In this document: one piece after another, positions 49,583-60,274 of the stretch
How the letters are laid out: each line of letters begins with the position of its first letter
Position numbering within the stretch: the stretch's first letter is position 1
From: Naganishia liquefaciens
Taxonomy: Eukaryota > Basidiomycota > Tremellomycetes > Filobasidiales > Filobasidiaceae
Assembly: GCA_013423385.1 (NCBI GenBank)
Contig: BLZA01000007.1
Span: 620,001-684,000 of the forward strand
Reading direction: 5' to 3'
DNA: 64,000 nucleotides
Program-made: the position numbers and the translations under genes
Notes under the pieces: generated by a model
Told to the model about the DNA's origin: nothing
What the model saw: the letters and a program-made list of their open reading frames with translations, nothing else
Databases searched by the model: none

Positions 49583-51168
49583 TCAGCCACGCTTCCGGAT
49601 CGCCCCACAATTTCGGCACATCCAGAACCCATGCTCGCTCCCATACTCCCAGCAAAATTCACACCGCCAGCCCACGGACTCGTCGATCGGTTTGAGCCCT
49701 TCGCATGCTTGACATCGGCCTGCGTGCGCAGGATTATTGAGAGTGCAGGTCGGACAACTCCATGTGCCGTCGGCGCGGAGGTACGCCTTTTTGGACGATG
49801 GTTTTGACTTCAAAGCGATGCTGTCCGAGTCTCGCGGGCGTGTCTGTATCGTACCTCGATCATTTGAGGGTGTCAGGCTCTGACGGTTTGCCGGTGTTTG
49901 GGAATCAGTTGAGCGGCGTGCGCTCCTGATTACCGCCACAGCCTCCGTTTCAGCCAATGCCGGCGGAATGACACCACGTATCGGAATCGAAGTGGTATCG
50001 CCGGACCTCTCAGGCTCGTCATCCGACACCTCCAAATCAATGACTTCTCCCCCGCTGCGCCCGGAAACTGTGATCTCGGCTGCCGTAGCTGCTGATGGAC
50101 CTTCTTCCTCCAATGTCAGATCAATCGCATCGTGTCCTGTACTCTGCTGCGCTGCCTTCTCCGCTTCGTGTAACGCGGAGGGCGAATCATGACTGCACGC
50201 TTTATCGTCGGCTCTTCTTCTTTCTGCTGCCTGTTACCCAAAAACCGCGTCGCTAAGCACTCGACACGCACGAAATGACCGAATCGTTGGACGCACTTCG
50301 ACTGCCATCTCTCGCGGGCTCTTCACCACGCCCCGTGTCGGTGTACCTCCTAGCCGTCCTCCTCTGCCCATAAGCGTACTCTTCGCCCTGCGTCGCTCCG
50401 CCGCTTCGAGACCCTTGATCCGTCCGATATGCTGAGGCGTCCCGCGTGAACCTCCGAGACGAGCACCGTCCGAATGAAAGCCGTCGCCTGCACCAGTCAA
50501 CATGCATCATTCGTTCAGATTTTAGAGCTTTAGCATGCTAGAAGTGTGGAAAAAGAGTGGACGTACCGCTATAGCCCTTGCGCTTGAGTTCATACCACTC
50601 TTCTTCCAGTTCTCCTAGCAGCTTGTAGAAGCTCGCATCGTGCGGTCCATGGACATTGTGTGTGAGCTATACATGGTAAGCCCAAGGAGTCAGCTTGTTT
50701 CTTGCTAAAGCGGTCGTTCAATGACCTCGTGAAGCATCACCAGTACCAGCTGGTCTTGGTCGTAAAACGTATCTGGGCTTTGATGTGGTCGAAGCCGCAA
50801 TAGAATTTTGGCTCCACGATTGACGTTGAGACCTAGATCCCGCATGTATCAGCTTACATTGATCTACAGAGGACGGAAATGGCATACCTAATAGGCTCGG
50901 ATTGTCGGGAAACATCTAGTCAGGGTATCAGCCGCCTCCTTTCGGCATCGCTTCACGGGTTCACCTCAGCCAACGTGCCTACTTTCCACCCGTGCTTGAC
51001 CATGATAGGCTTTACCAGTGACGCGACCTTGAGTAGCAGTTGCCTATTTGCCAATCATGGTATTAGTGAACGAGGCACCAGAGTGAGGGTCCTGTACACC
51101 GGGACTGACTCTGCCTTTTCACTGTACGGCTTTTTGGCGAGGTGTTCGAATCTGTTGATGAGTGACAT
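49583..51168 (-). CDS. WSS1: DNA-protein crosslink metalloprotease (WLM family)
   Basis: Wss1 cuts proteins stuck to DNA and works with SUMO and Cdc48. Exons 51168-51098, 51043-50965, 50915-50888, 50832-50726, 50666-50567, 50487-50297 and 50230-49583 sum to 1224 nt (407 aa). The WLM domain shows INRFEHLAKKP, LLKVASLVKPIM, HGWKVGTLAE, LLGLNVNRGAKI and the zinc site HELTHNVHGPHD, with an intron right after His-Glu. Two SUMO-binding-like motifs follow, AIDLTLEEE (about residue 226) and VIDLEVSDDE (about 254). The C-terminus carries two RanBP2-type zinc fingers (WSCPTC...CQAC, WRCEFC...CRNC). An in-frame ATG at 51333 would add 55 Arg-rich residues. I prefer 51168 because family similarity begins there. 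Confidence 0.93.
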
Positions 51169-51577
51169 TGCGTGTAGTTCATCGAACAGCGATGATATCT
51201 TCGAGGCCACACAGAGACGCTCTTCGAGCTCGACTATGAACCGACGACTTGCCGTTTGAGACTGCTCTCGACGACGCCGCCGCCGCTGCTGATCAAGCAT
51301 CGCATGCACCTCGACGCTTCTTTGTCCTGCCATGTCTCACCCGCATTATCGCTTTGCTTCCGCGCACGGCCTCGATCGCCAAGCAAGCCGCGTGGTTGAT
51401 TCGTAATGACGATCTCCGAGCTAGAGGTCGATTTCGCAGAGAAGGGCATTCGAGGCCGAGATTGGAGCGACGAGGGTCAGGCCGCGACTGCGACGGCAGG
51501 GGTATATAGTCCTAGTTATCGGATGACATTGATCGTGCCCGTATCGTAGCATCTCAACACCAACAACGCCAAGCATC
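51169..51577. other. Shared upstream region of WSS1 and the DUF1295 gene
   Basis: This 409-bp gap lies between divergent starts. The WSS1 frame stays open leftward-reading up to an ATG at 51333, so part of it could be coding. Otherwise only promoter function is likely. Confidence 0.45.
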
Positions 51578-53542
51578 ATGGCAACCGCATTCGTCATCGA
51601 CAGGTACTACCTGACCATTACCTTCCTCATCACCCTCGCATGGCAATGTCTCGGCTTCTTCATCGCCTGGACGTTCCAGGTAAGTAGCCTCTTCCATCTA
51701 GAGGACATTCCTAGGGTGATAAGGCTCAACAATGATTGCTCTGGGCGAATAGTTTGACAAGATCACAGAGTAAGTTGCTTGTCTACGAAACGGTTTTGAG
51801 TTCCTGACAAATTCCCTGCAGTTTCACAGTCAGTCGCGATTCAGGTTTACCCCAGACATCAAAGCTGATCTCCACGGAATCAGGGGGGATCCAACTTCTT
51901 CATTCTCGGTATGTTCCATTCTAGGTCGTACAAAAGCCCCTTGACTAACACCTGAAACCTCCCCAAGCTCTCATTACCCTGTTGATGGGCAACAGTACGT
52001 CCCAGTCCTTGATACTCTCTTCAATCCCGCTGATGACCATACTCAGCCTTCTATGCCCGAAACATTGTGTACGCAGGCTGTTACCGAGTCTCATCTTAGT
52101 AGCGGTTGGAAGATACTGATGCGTGCCATTCGATACACAGTGCTTCCGTCTTTGTGATGCTCTGGTCCGCAAGGTAAGTAGACTTGCCAAACCCCGCCAA
52201 TGCGAGCAACTTGGCTGAATTGGACCATCGGGCTCAAAGGCTGGCTGGATTCCTCCTTTTCCGAGTCCTCAAAACAGGAAGCAAGTCTCATGAACACTTG
52301 TAACGCAGAATCGGGCTGACCTTTGGCCACTCCGTTTTATATGACAGGCGATACGCGATTCGATGATATTCGAGCGCACTTTTTGAAATTTGCAGGATTT
52401 TGGGTCGGACAGGTGAGCAACTGTCCAAGCGTTGTGCAGATAGTCTTAGTTACTGATACCAGCATGATTAGATCGTTTGGGTAAGCATTGACACGTCTCA
52501 TGAGATCATCCTGATCTCAGCGACCAGATTTTGTTGGGTCACTTAGGTCTGGGTAGTCTGTAAGTAGAATATCACTTGACCTACTCAAACCTGAACGCCC
52601 GGCTAATCATTCTCCTTGCTAGCGCTTCCTACCGTCATTCTCAACTCGCCAGCCGTCTCAGACCGGGCTCGTGGCGGCGACAATCCCTCTTTCGGCACGG
52701 GAGCGGACATTGTCGGGATCATCTTCTTCGCGATCGGTCTCGCCGTTGAGGCTTTGGCGGATATTCAGAAAGTACGGATCAATGCTGCCTAAAGGGGCCT
52801 CGGTCAACCTGCTGACGCGTGCCTCGACATGTGTGATCTCCGATAGTATCGATACAAGAGTACACATCCGCCAAAGGGCAAGCCTTGCACCGCTGGTGTT
52901 TGGAAGTGGTCGAGGTGAGTGCCGACAGGAGCGGAATAGGTATACTGGAAAATGCTGATTCACAGTCAAAGGCACCCGCCATACTTTGGCGAGATCATGG
53001 TGCACTGGGGTCTTTGGCTGTTGAGCAGTGAGTCTGGCGGCGCGGGAGCATTCTGCTAAAAGCGTAGTGATCTGACACGCCTCGTTCAGTCTCGCCGTCA
53101 TTGAATGGCAACGTCAGCGGTGGTGCCAAGAGTGCGCAATACGGCTCGGTCGTTGCCCCTCTGTTCACCATGGTCCTGTAAGCCCACTCTCAGCGCTTTC
53201 GCAATCCGTTCTTGCGATTGATTGACTCCCCTTCCCTCTCTCAGCCTCGTCTTCGGCTCGGGTATCCCTACCGCAGAGAAACCGACCGCCGAGAAGTTCT
53301 TCCTCATGTCGCATTCTCCAAACTCTTCTAGCGCCGATGGCGGTCCCATCTGGCGCAACTACAAGGACTACCTTGCGCGAACCTCGATACTCTTTCCGAT
53401 TCCGCCTGCGGTGTATCGACCGTTGCCGCGATTTGTAAAGACGTGGCTGCTGCTCGATTTGCCGTTCTTCAAGTTCGATGAAGACAAAGATGGAAGTAAG
53501 GCGATTGAGAAGGAGCAGCAGAAGAGAAGGCAGTCTGCGTAG
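51578..53542 (+). CDS. DUF1295 membrane protein (steroid 5-alpha-reductase fold), 16 exons
   Basis: Sixteen exons sum to 1011 nt (336 aa): 51578-51679, 51753-51769, 51822-51828, 51894-51908, 51968-51994, 52048-52069, 52141-52173, 52240-52280, 52348-52413, 52472-52480, 52547-52559, 52623-52771, 52847-52914, 52972-53027, 53090-53177 and 53245-53542. The joined protein reads FDKITDFTGGSNFFILALITL, ARNIVASVFVMLWSARLAGF, RVLKTGSDTRFDDIR, and WSRHPPYFGEIMVHWG, the last being the family NADPH-site signature. It has six to seven membrane segments and a charged tail. The fold suggests an ER reductase or methyltransferase. The substrate is unknown. Several exons are microexons (7, 9, 13, 15 and 17 nt), and the eighth intron (52281-52347) starts GCAAGT. 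Confidence 0.9.
52281..52347 (+). other. GC-AG intron in the DUF1295 gene
   Basis: This 67-nt intron starts GCAAGT after aaaacaggaa and ends in atgacag. The join makes LKTGSDTRFDDIR. Other donors nearby break the frame. Confidence 0.75.
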
Positions 53543-53890
53543 AACTTGTATAATATCTGCTTCAGAGATATACTTATAATGATGTATAATCCCCTTGAGA
53601 CCGCGAGACTTGAGATGCATAAACGTTAACAACTGCGCAGCGAAAACGATGTCTTTATGCCAAGAGCTAATTGCGATTTTGTTATTTTCCTGGTTTCCGT
53701 GGGGTGAATCGGAAGAGCTTGGTGCTTATGCGCCGAAGGCCGTGGATACTGGACGAGGGGTATAAGGCTGTGATGGATACCAGTTAGCGAGCGGTGTTCA
53801 AGCCGATCCTAATCAGTGCCCCCAACCCTGTAGAGAACCGACGAGCGCCATGTAGCTGAACAAGATTGCTATCGCTGTGGCTGTTACAAT
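53543..53890. other. Intergenic region between convergent genes
   Basis: This 348-bp gap lies between the ends of the DUF1295 gene and uL4m. It should hold two 3' untranslated regions. Nothing else is seen. Confidence 0.5.
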
Positions 53891-55429
53891 CTAGGCATTT
53901 ACAGGCGGCTGTGTCGGCGAACCCTCTGAGGCGTTCACTTCCTCGAATCGACCCTCGGCCGACTCTCCTTCAACACTCTCCGCCGAGTCAAGCAGCTCAC
54001 TCTGCCCCGCACGAGCCGCGAGCCACTCCACAGCACTGACATCCATCACAATCCACTTTCTGAGAAGCACTTCGTAAGCCGCCAGATCCTCGACGGGCAG
54101 AATATCGATACCGGGAATGTTTCGGAGACAGCGATCGATCTTCTCGAGCGTGGCGATCTCGGTAGCAGGACCGTGGACGAAGGTAATGCTGAGGTCATCC
54201 CTCGGGCCAAACTTGATCAGCGAAGATGACATGGTCTCCACTGTCTCCTGAGCTGTTGGGCTCGCAGATTCGTCGGCTTCGAATCTTTCCTCGAGCATGC
54301 CTTTGGCGCTCTCCTGACGGGCCTTGAACGCGACGGGATTCTCATCACTTAGCGCGATACTCGCATCCCGGGTTCCGGACCAGTCAGCTTCTCCGTAATC
54401 CTGGATTACACGGAGCAAGCCCGACTGCAATTTACTTGAGAGCGCGACATGCAGACCGAGGTGTTGGACTTTGCGCGGAAGGGCCTGTGCAAAGTCCCGC
54501 GGATGCGGACCGTGGATGGTACCTCCTCCTCGTCCTGAATGAATCCAGTATAAATGCAGATTCTGGGTAGATTCCTGATATACGTACGAGTACCACTTCC
54601 GGCACTGCCGACACGGGCTTTACCGGTTCCCTTCTGCCTATACAGCTTCCTTCCAGACCTGTTCACGTCAGCACGCGTTTTCGTCGATGCCGTACCCTGA
54701 AGCACGAAAAGGGATCAGCACGAGTCCAGTGATTCAAGTGTTGTCTGTCTGACCTGGCGCAGGAGCGATCGATAGTAGACGACGCAACGATGCAAGATAT
54801 CTCTTCGAAGCGGTTGTTGGAAGACTACTGGCGGCAGCGGCACAGCGAGACCCTATCAAGAGTACACATCGCACCGAGAACGTCCGTCAGCGCCAAGCCG
54901 CTAGCGTACTACCACCTTGCACTCGCCTCTGAAGCGGGTAATGTCGGATTGATGTCTCTTAGGGAAGATAGCGGCAGGAACGTCGGATCGGCATACTGCA
55001 GCATCTTTGAGGACGAAGCGAAGGCTAAAATTGAACCGCCTTCAGTGATCGGTGGCACATGGGAATCTGCAGTATTGACATACCATTGTCCCGCTCCAAC
55101 ATCCTCAACACGTCCTCCGTCACATCAACCATCTCTCCCTCGCCCAAGGGCCCCTCGACATCCTCATAGACGAGATTTGTCGGCAAGTCTTCCTCGGCAA
55201 TTCCGATGTTGGCTTCCGGCTGAGCCGTGACAATCGATGGAGCGTGCGTCGCACGTTGTGCTTCTTGAGCTGCGGTGTGCGGAATCGCTGTTGCAAAAGT
55301 TCGTCGCCCAAGGGCCTGTAGGACGAGCAATGAGGATTATACGTCAGATAAAAACAGGCACGTGGTCCCAATTGAATTGTTGTGACTTACCGAGAAGGCC
55401 GGCGAGAGAGTGCTGATGATGTGCTTCAT
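53891..55429 (-). CDS. MRPL4: Mitochondrial large-subunit ribosomal protein uL4m
   Basis: uL4m lines the exit tunnel of the mitochondrial ribosome. Exons 55429-55391, 55315-55084, 55004-54916, 54852-54754, 54696-54594 and 54534-53891 sum to 1206 nt (401 aa). The head [24 protein letters not shown] is a typical presequence. Core marks are [61 protein letters not shown] and [18 protein letters not shown]. The third exon is the least certain, but it is needed for phase. The 70-residue Glu-rich C-terminal tail is an extension beyond bacterial L4. It diverges from the release-factor-like gene (279 bp). Confidence 0.94.
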
Positions 55430-55708
55430 AGTGAGGCTGTTCAAGTTGCGACAACAATACCACCAGTCTGAGGACGTTTGCAATTCAATGATGGACAAGA
55501 TGACCGTTGCAAGACGGTGAGACTTGGTGATCGACGAGGGAGTCAGCCGAAATGTTCCAGTACGCGGAATGACGTGTAAAGTTTGTCGCCAAGATGCTCA
55601 CTTATATCGCTCATAGCTACAATTACAACCACATAGACTGATTCTCGTCCTTTTTCCTCTTGAGCGGAGTGAGCTCGCTCCCGTGCAGAAAAACTCCAGC
55701 GCTTCGAG

Positions 55709-56544
55709 ATGCAAACCGCGGGAGCCCGGCTGCTCCGCTTTCCTCGCAGTCGAACAAGAGCACTTCATTCCGTCTCTCCACCTCAATGCGGAATGCACCT
55801 TACCATTATAGCCGCCATCTTTCGGACGAAGCTAGCACCAAGATCTGAGAGGACGTACGCAACCACGAAAGCTTCATCTGATTTCCAGTCAACAAGCTCA
55901 GATGATGCAGCTCCCAATCCGGAGGGGAAGCTGGAGTCTCGAATCACTCCTCGTCCCTTCACGATAAAGAGCATTAACAAGGCACTGGCGAAGCGAAAGG
56001 CTCCCGAACTCGTTGAAGAAGATCTGGAGGAGCAATTTGTCAGAGGTATGAAAGCAAGTTGTAGCTTGTCTTGGTATACTTATGTATCCTGTAGGCAGTG
56101 GTCCGGGTGGACAAGGTGAATCCAGGCTGAAGAGCACCAAACGTTAGCTGATCGTGAGACGAAGCAACTAACAAAACCAGTAATGCTGTAAGCTATCCGG
56201 CAGCGCTGCTTCCAGCTCAACGGCTGATAGGCTCTAGGTGTCCCTGATGCATCGACCGACTGGTATTCGAGTGTTCTGCCACGAGACCCGTTCTCAATTG
56301 CAGAATAGAAAGCTAGCTCGGAGACTGCTGCAAGAAAAGGTTCAGCAGTTCAGGCTGATGCGATTAGCCGTTATCTGACCCGCTTGCTTCACTGTCATCG
56401 ACGCAGCTCGATCAACTCGTAAATCCTGGCGAATCGAAAGCCGATCTACGTATCGAAAAGGAGCGAAGGAGAAAAGCCAATAAACAGAAAAAGGCAAAGA
56501 AGAAATATGCCAAGGATAGCGAAGGACCGACGGCAAATGACTGA
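55709..56544 (+). CDS. Mitochondrial GGQ release-factor-like protein (MTRFR/C12orf65 type)
   Basis: Proteins of this class keep the peptidyl-tRNA hydrolysing domain of release factors but lack stop-codon reading, and rescue stalled mitochondrial ribosomes. Exons 55709-56045, 56095-56115, 56165-56187, 56238-56339 and 56407-56544 sum to 621 nt (206 aa). A long basic Ser-rich presequence precedes [12 protein letters not shown]. The catalytic GSGPGGQ is followed by ATNKTSNAV and [30 protein letters not shown]. The tail is very basic ([15 protein letters not shown]), as needed to enter the mRNA channel. Exon 2 is 21 nt and codes for just the GGQ loop. Yeast Rso55 is the likely relative. Confidence 0.92.
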
Positions 56545-56604
56545 GTCGCTTGGATAGCCTCATAGAAAATATAGCAGAGATGGCATCAATACATGACGGA
56601 CTCC

Positions 56605-57451
56605 TTAGGCCCGAGCGTCCTCCCTGCCCGCTATTTTGGCCTGCTCCAGAGCGTCCCACCAGGACTGCATCTTCCTCTCCTTGGCGATCCTCGCAGTCGC
56701 GCGACGTTTGTTCAAATGTCTTTTCTCTCCGCAGCTGGTCACCCATTGAGCACCGACGCTGTTCGCCGACGACACCACGACACCCACGGGACGCTCCCAC
56801 GATGTTTGCAAAGCCGGTATACGGTACTTCCTCGCTGCCTCGGCTGCGATCCGCTCGGCCCCGCGGAGGGCTCGTACTTTTTGTGACAGCTCGATGACGG
56901 TTTCCCGGCCGGTCGAGAGGGCGTCGAGATGTTCGCTGAGTCGGGCAGCCCTCTCCGGGTTGCGTAGTGAAGGGTGCGCGGCGTCTCCCAACAAGGCCTG
57001 TGGCAGCGACCAAACGAATTCCGTGTTGCTTTTCTGCGAGCCGAATGCCGGCTGACTTGTCGAAGTTGAGGCTTCGTCTGATTGACCTTGTCGACGGAGG
57101 AGTTTGCTTGTGAGGAATTGGGATCGTTCTGATACGTCAACGATCTTGGTTGGCGACGTGAGAGCGTGTCTTTCGATCAGGCCTTGAGCCAGAAGAACGG
57201 GAAGAATGCGCTTTTTGAGTTTCCTGCAGGGGCATTAGCGGTTAATTTGATACGGCAACGGCATGATCTCACGATTTTGATTCAAATGACCTCTGCAACG
57301 CTGCTGCCTTCTCGGAACCTGACGCGACACTGTTCAAGACCTGCGGACTCGTGCAATGTTTCCAAAGTTCCTTCCATGTGAGCGGTCCGGCTCTCAGAGC
57401 TTCCACGACCACGGGCGCTGCGGCGGGTACGAGTGATTTTGACGTCAACAT
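56605..57451 (-). CDS. Uncharacterised 259-aa protein in the mitochondrial translation cluster
   Basis: I do not recognise the family. Exons 57451-57291 and 57223-56605 sum to 780 nt (259 aa). The N-terminal part (LVPAAAPVVVEALRAGPLTWKELW, then LKKRILPVLLAQGLIERH) has the rhythm of a winged-helix fold. The middle is polar, and the C-terminal third is helical and basic (RALRGAERIAAEAARKY, LNKRRATARIAKERK), ending SWWDALEQAKIAG. There is no strong acidic head, so mitochondrial import is possible. It converges with the GGQ gene (60 bp apart) and diverges from uS13m (258 bp). The company of uL4m, GGQ protein and uS13m hints at a mitochondrial ribosome or rescue role, but gene order in fungi is weak evidence. 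Confidence 0.8.
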
Positions 57452-57709
57452 GCTTGATGATGGATGAGCTTATGGCTTGTGAACAGCAGAAGGCACTGCA
57501 CAACGACGAAACAAGGGTAACGCAACTTGGATCGGGTGCTGGGCGACTTTCTCTCTGGCCGCTTCCGCGGTTTCGCGCTTTTTGGATTTGGCGATCGAGA
57601 GGAGAGGAGGGTAGGGACTTATAGGGACAGCTAATAGGGCTGATTGACTTGTCGAGTCTCTGGTTTCGAGCGATTCCTACACAGGCAAACACAACGAACC
57701 GATATCACA

Positions 57710-58483
57710 ATGCATCTTCTCGGACACAACTTGCCAGACCACAAGCTCATTCGGGTGAGTAGTTTCTCGTACGCGCCTTGGCGTCTTCTTATACTCTCAC
57801 AGGTCGCCTTGACCTCCTTCCACGGAGTCTCGCACCATACCTCCTCCCGGATCCTCGCCCGTCTGCAGATACACGAACAGGCACTCGTATCTTCCCTGAC
57901 CGAGCCTCAAATCACCGCGCTCTCGGCCTTTCTCTCCTCGCCCTCCAACACTGCCGTCCCGGCACCGACACCCGTCTGTCCCCCGGGCGCTATACCACAT
58001 GGCGATTGGTCTGGCTTCCCGCAGCCACGCACAAGCAAGGGCAAGGCCCGTGCAGATGGAGAGGATCCCTTGCAGAATTTGAAGATTGAGACGGATCTTC
58101 GAAGGTCCGTTCAGAGCGATATCGCCCACATGCGCACGATCGGTACCTACAAGGGCAGGAGGTAAGTAGTCGAGTTTACGATGGAGGCTTCTTCGCCTGA
58201 TCCTTCATTTCGATAGACACGCTGCCGGATTGCCAGTTAGAGGTCAGAACACTCAGACAAATGCCCGCACAGCGCGGAAGCTCAACAAGGTGGACAGGAG
58301 GACGTTTTCGACGTGAGTCGCCTTGTGTGCCAGAATCTTTCGGGTTCCCTGGTTGAACAAGCAATCTTTATTAGCTCGTTGCTGCGTTCACCGATCGAGA
58401 GCCCGATCCCGCGTCCTGTACCGCAGACATCCGCGCTGATGCGCAGTTTGACACCGCTTGTCAAGTCACGATTCGTTCAGTAG
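57710..58483 (+). CDS. SWS2: Mitochondrial small-subunit ribosomal protein uS13m
   Basis: uS13m sits in the head of the small mitochondrial ribosomal subunit and touches the P-site tRNA. Exons 57710-57754, 57803-58161, 58217-58312 and 58375-58483 sum to 609 nt (202 aa). Family marks are [66 protein letters not shown] and [21 protein letters not shown] Pro-rich insertion of about 45 residues ([13 protein letters not shown]) separates the two halves. The C-terminal 36 residues after TFST are an extension coded by the last exon. Confidence 0.94.
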
Positions 58484-58733
58484 GGCGCATGTCGATGATC
58501 ATTGTTTTGATGCTTGTCGCAAGGCCTATGGAAGTTCTGTTCGTGATTGCCCTTGGAGCGAGTCCGGAGAGCGACTGCAGTGAGGAGATTTGTCGCCTAA
58601 TCCCAAAGTCATTTCCTCCGTTCAAACCATGCTCGTGAATCGTCTGATGATACAACAGAAAAATGCTCAGTTTCGATTTACAACGGCTATCTATGCTATT
58701 ATGGACTGCTCGTCGATCCAGTCGGCCATCTCA

Positions 58734-60274
58734 TCACGCCTGCCCCTCTTTTCTCTTGATCTGATCTACCTTGACAGCCCCATTTTCCTCGTGCACGATT
58801 CCATTCGACCGCTTGTGTGCGGCGGCGGGCTCAATAATGTTGGCAAGAATGCTCGTTATCTCGTGAGAGAGCTGCGACGGCTGGGCATTCAGTGATCCCG
58901 AGAGAAACCAGTCCTAAGTGCGACATTAACGTTTCAGCCGACAAATGGCAATGCCAGGAAGAACGGGTTGCTTACTTTACTAATGTAGTTGCGGATCCCG
59001 TCCGGCAGGACCACAATGACGTTTGCGTCTTCTCGCTCCGCGATCGCTCGGCCTTCGGGCGTCTCTCGAAGAAACTTGAGAGTACCTGCCAGAGCCGACC
59101 CAGACGATCCGCCGACAAGGAGACCTTCTGCGCGTCTGGATTGAGGAGTCAGCGAGCGGACTTGAGGGTATCGCACGGCGAAGGGCTTACATGACTTGTC
59201 GAACCATGGCAAATGCCGCATCATCCCCAATCTTGATCCATTGATCAATGTTCGGCTTTTTGGTATCCAAGACTTTGGGAATAAAGTCGTACCTGCCGAA
59301 TTTGGTTCAGCATTCCGAAGCTGTAATGATCCACATTTACGTACCCGATGCCCTCTACTTCATACGGTCCAACCTCTCCTCCACCGAGTATGCTTCCCTC
59401 CGGATCCACGCCAACAATGACTGCATGCTCCGCTCGTTGTGTTTCCTGATCTTTTCTCAACGCTCGACTCAGTCCCGTGATTGTCCCACCCGTACCAGCA
59501 CCAGCTACTAGCGCGGCGATGTGCTTGGATGACAGGTCTGACGTGTTCAAAGAGTGCTATAATAGGATGAGCCCAAACCGCAAGGTCGGCAATGCACTGC
59601 CATCGCACCTTGATTTCCTCGTACGTCTCGTAAAAGTGGGCTTCGGGGTTATTCATGTTGGAGTATTGATCCAGGATCACGCCTCCCGGTATCGCATCTC
59701 GTAATTTCTTGGCAACGCCTATATCCCTATATCAGCATTTTCTTTCAAAGTTCAACCGCTACACGGATCACGGGCTCACCGATATGGCTCTCTTCGCTAT
59801 CCCACGCCGCCTGCGTCGGCGTCCGCACGACCTCGGCTCCCAACGCACGCAACGTCGCCTCCTTTTCACGACTCATCTTGTCCGGCAAAGTGATGATGCA
59901 GCGATACCCCTTGATCGCTGAAATCAGGGCCAGGCCGATGCCCGTGTTACCGGATGTTGGCTCGATGATGACGCTGTGTCCCGGAACGAGTGTTCCGTCT
60001 TCCTCTGCCTTCTGTATCATGCGCTATTGTAATGGAGGGTCACTCGTCAAACTTCCCCTTCGAAGAGTCCGAACCTCATTGAGTGACTGACCCGTGCGAT
60101 CCTATCCTTGACGCTTCCTCCGACCGAGAAGAACTCGACTTTTGCCAAGATCCGGCATCTCACGCCGTACTGGTCGCGCAACCTGTCGAGGGCGATCAAG
60201 GGCGTATTGCCGACGGCATCGACGGCGGAGGAGAGGACGCCTTGCCAGCGGTTGTTTGCTACGGTATCGGTCAT
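58734..60274 (-). CDS. CYS4: Cystathionine beta-synthase without regulatory CBS pair
   Basis: The enzyme joins serine and homocysteine to cystathionine with PLP, in the cytosol, in transsulfuration. Exons 60274-60092, 60023-59780, 59718-59609, 59565-59345, 59292-59191, 59135-58976 and 58913-58734 sum to 1200 nt (399 aa). PLP-site marks are [10 protein letters not shown] (Lys near residue 56), [24 protein letters not shown] and [27 protein letters not shown] identifies CBS rather than O-acetylserine sulfhydrylase. The catalytic core ends there and only about 55 residues follow ([18 protein letters not shown]...), so the C-terminal Bateman module of yeast Cys4 (507 aa) is absent unless an exon was missed. 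No heme-binding head is present, as usual in fungi. Confidence 0.92.

Noticed and set aside
59360-59680. Minus frame reading across the CYS4 exon 3/4 intron
   Set aside because: It continues through a GT-AG intron and loses the PLP-fold text. The spliced reading restores it.
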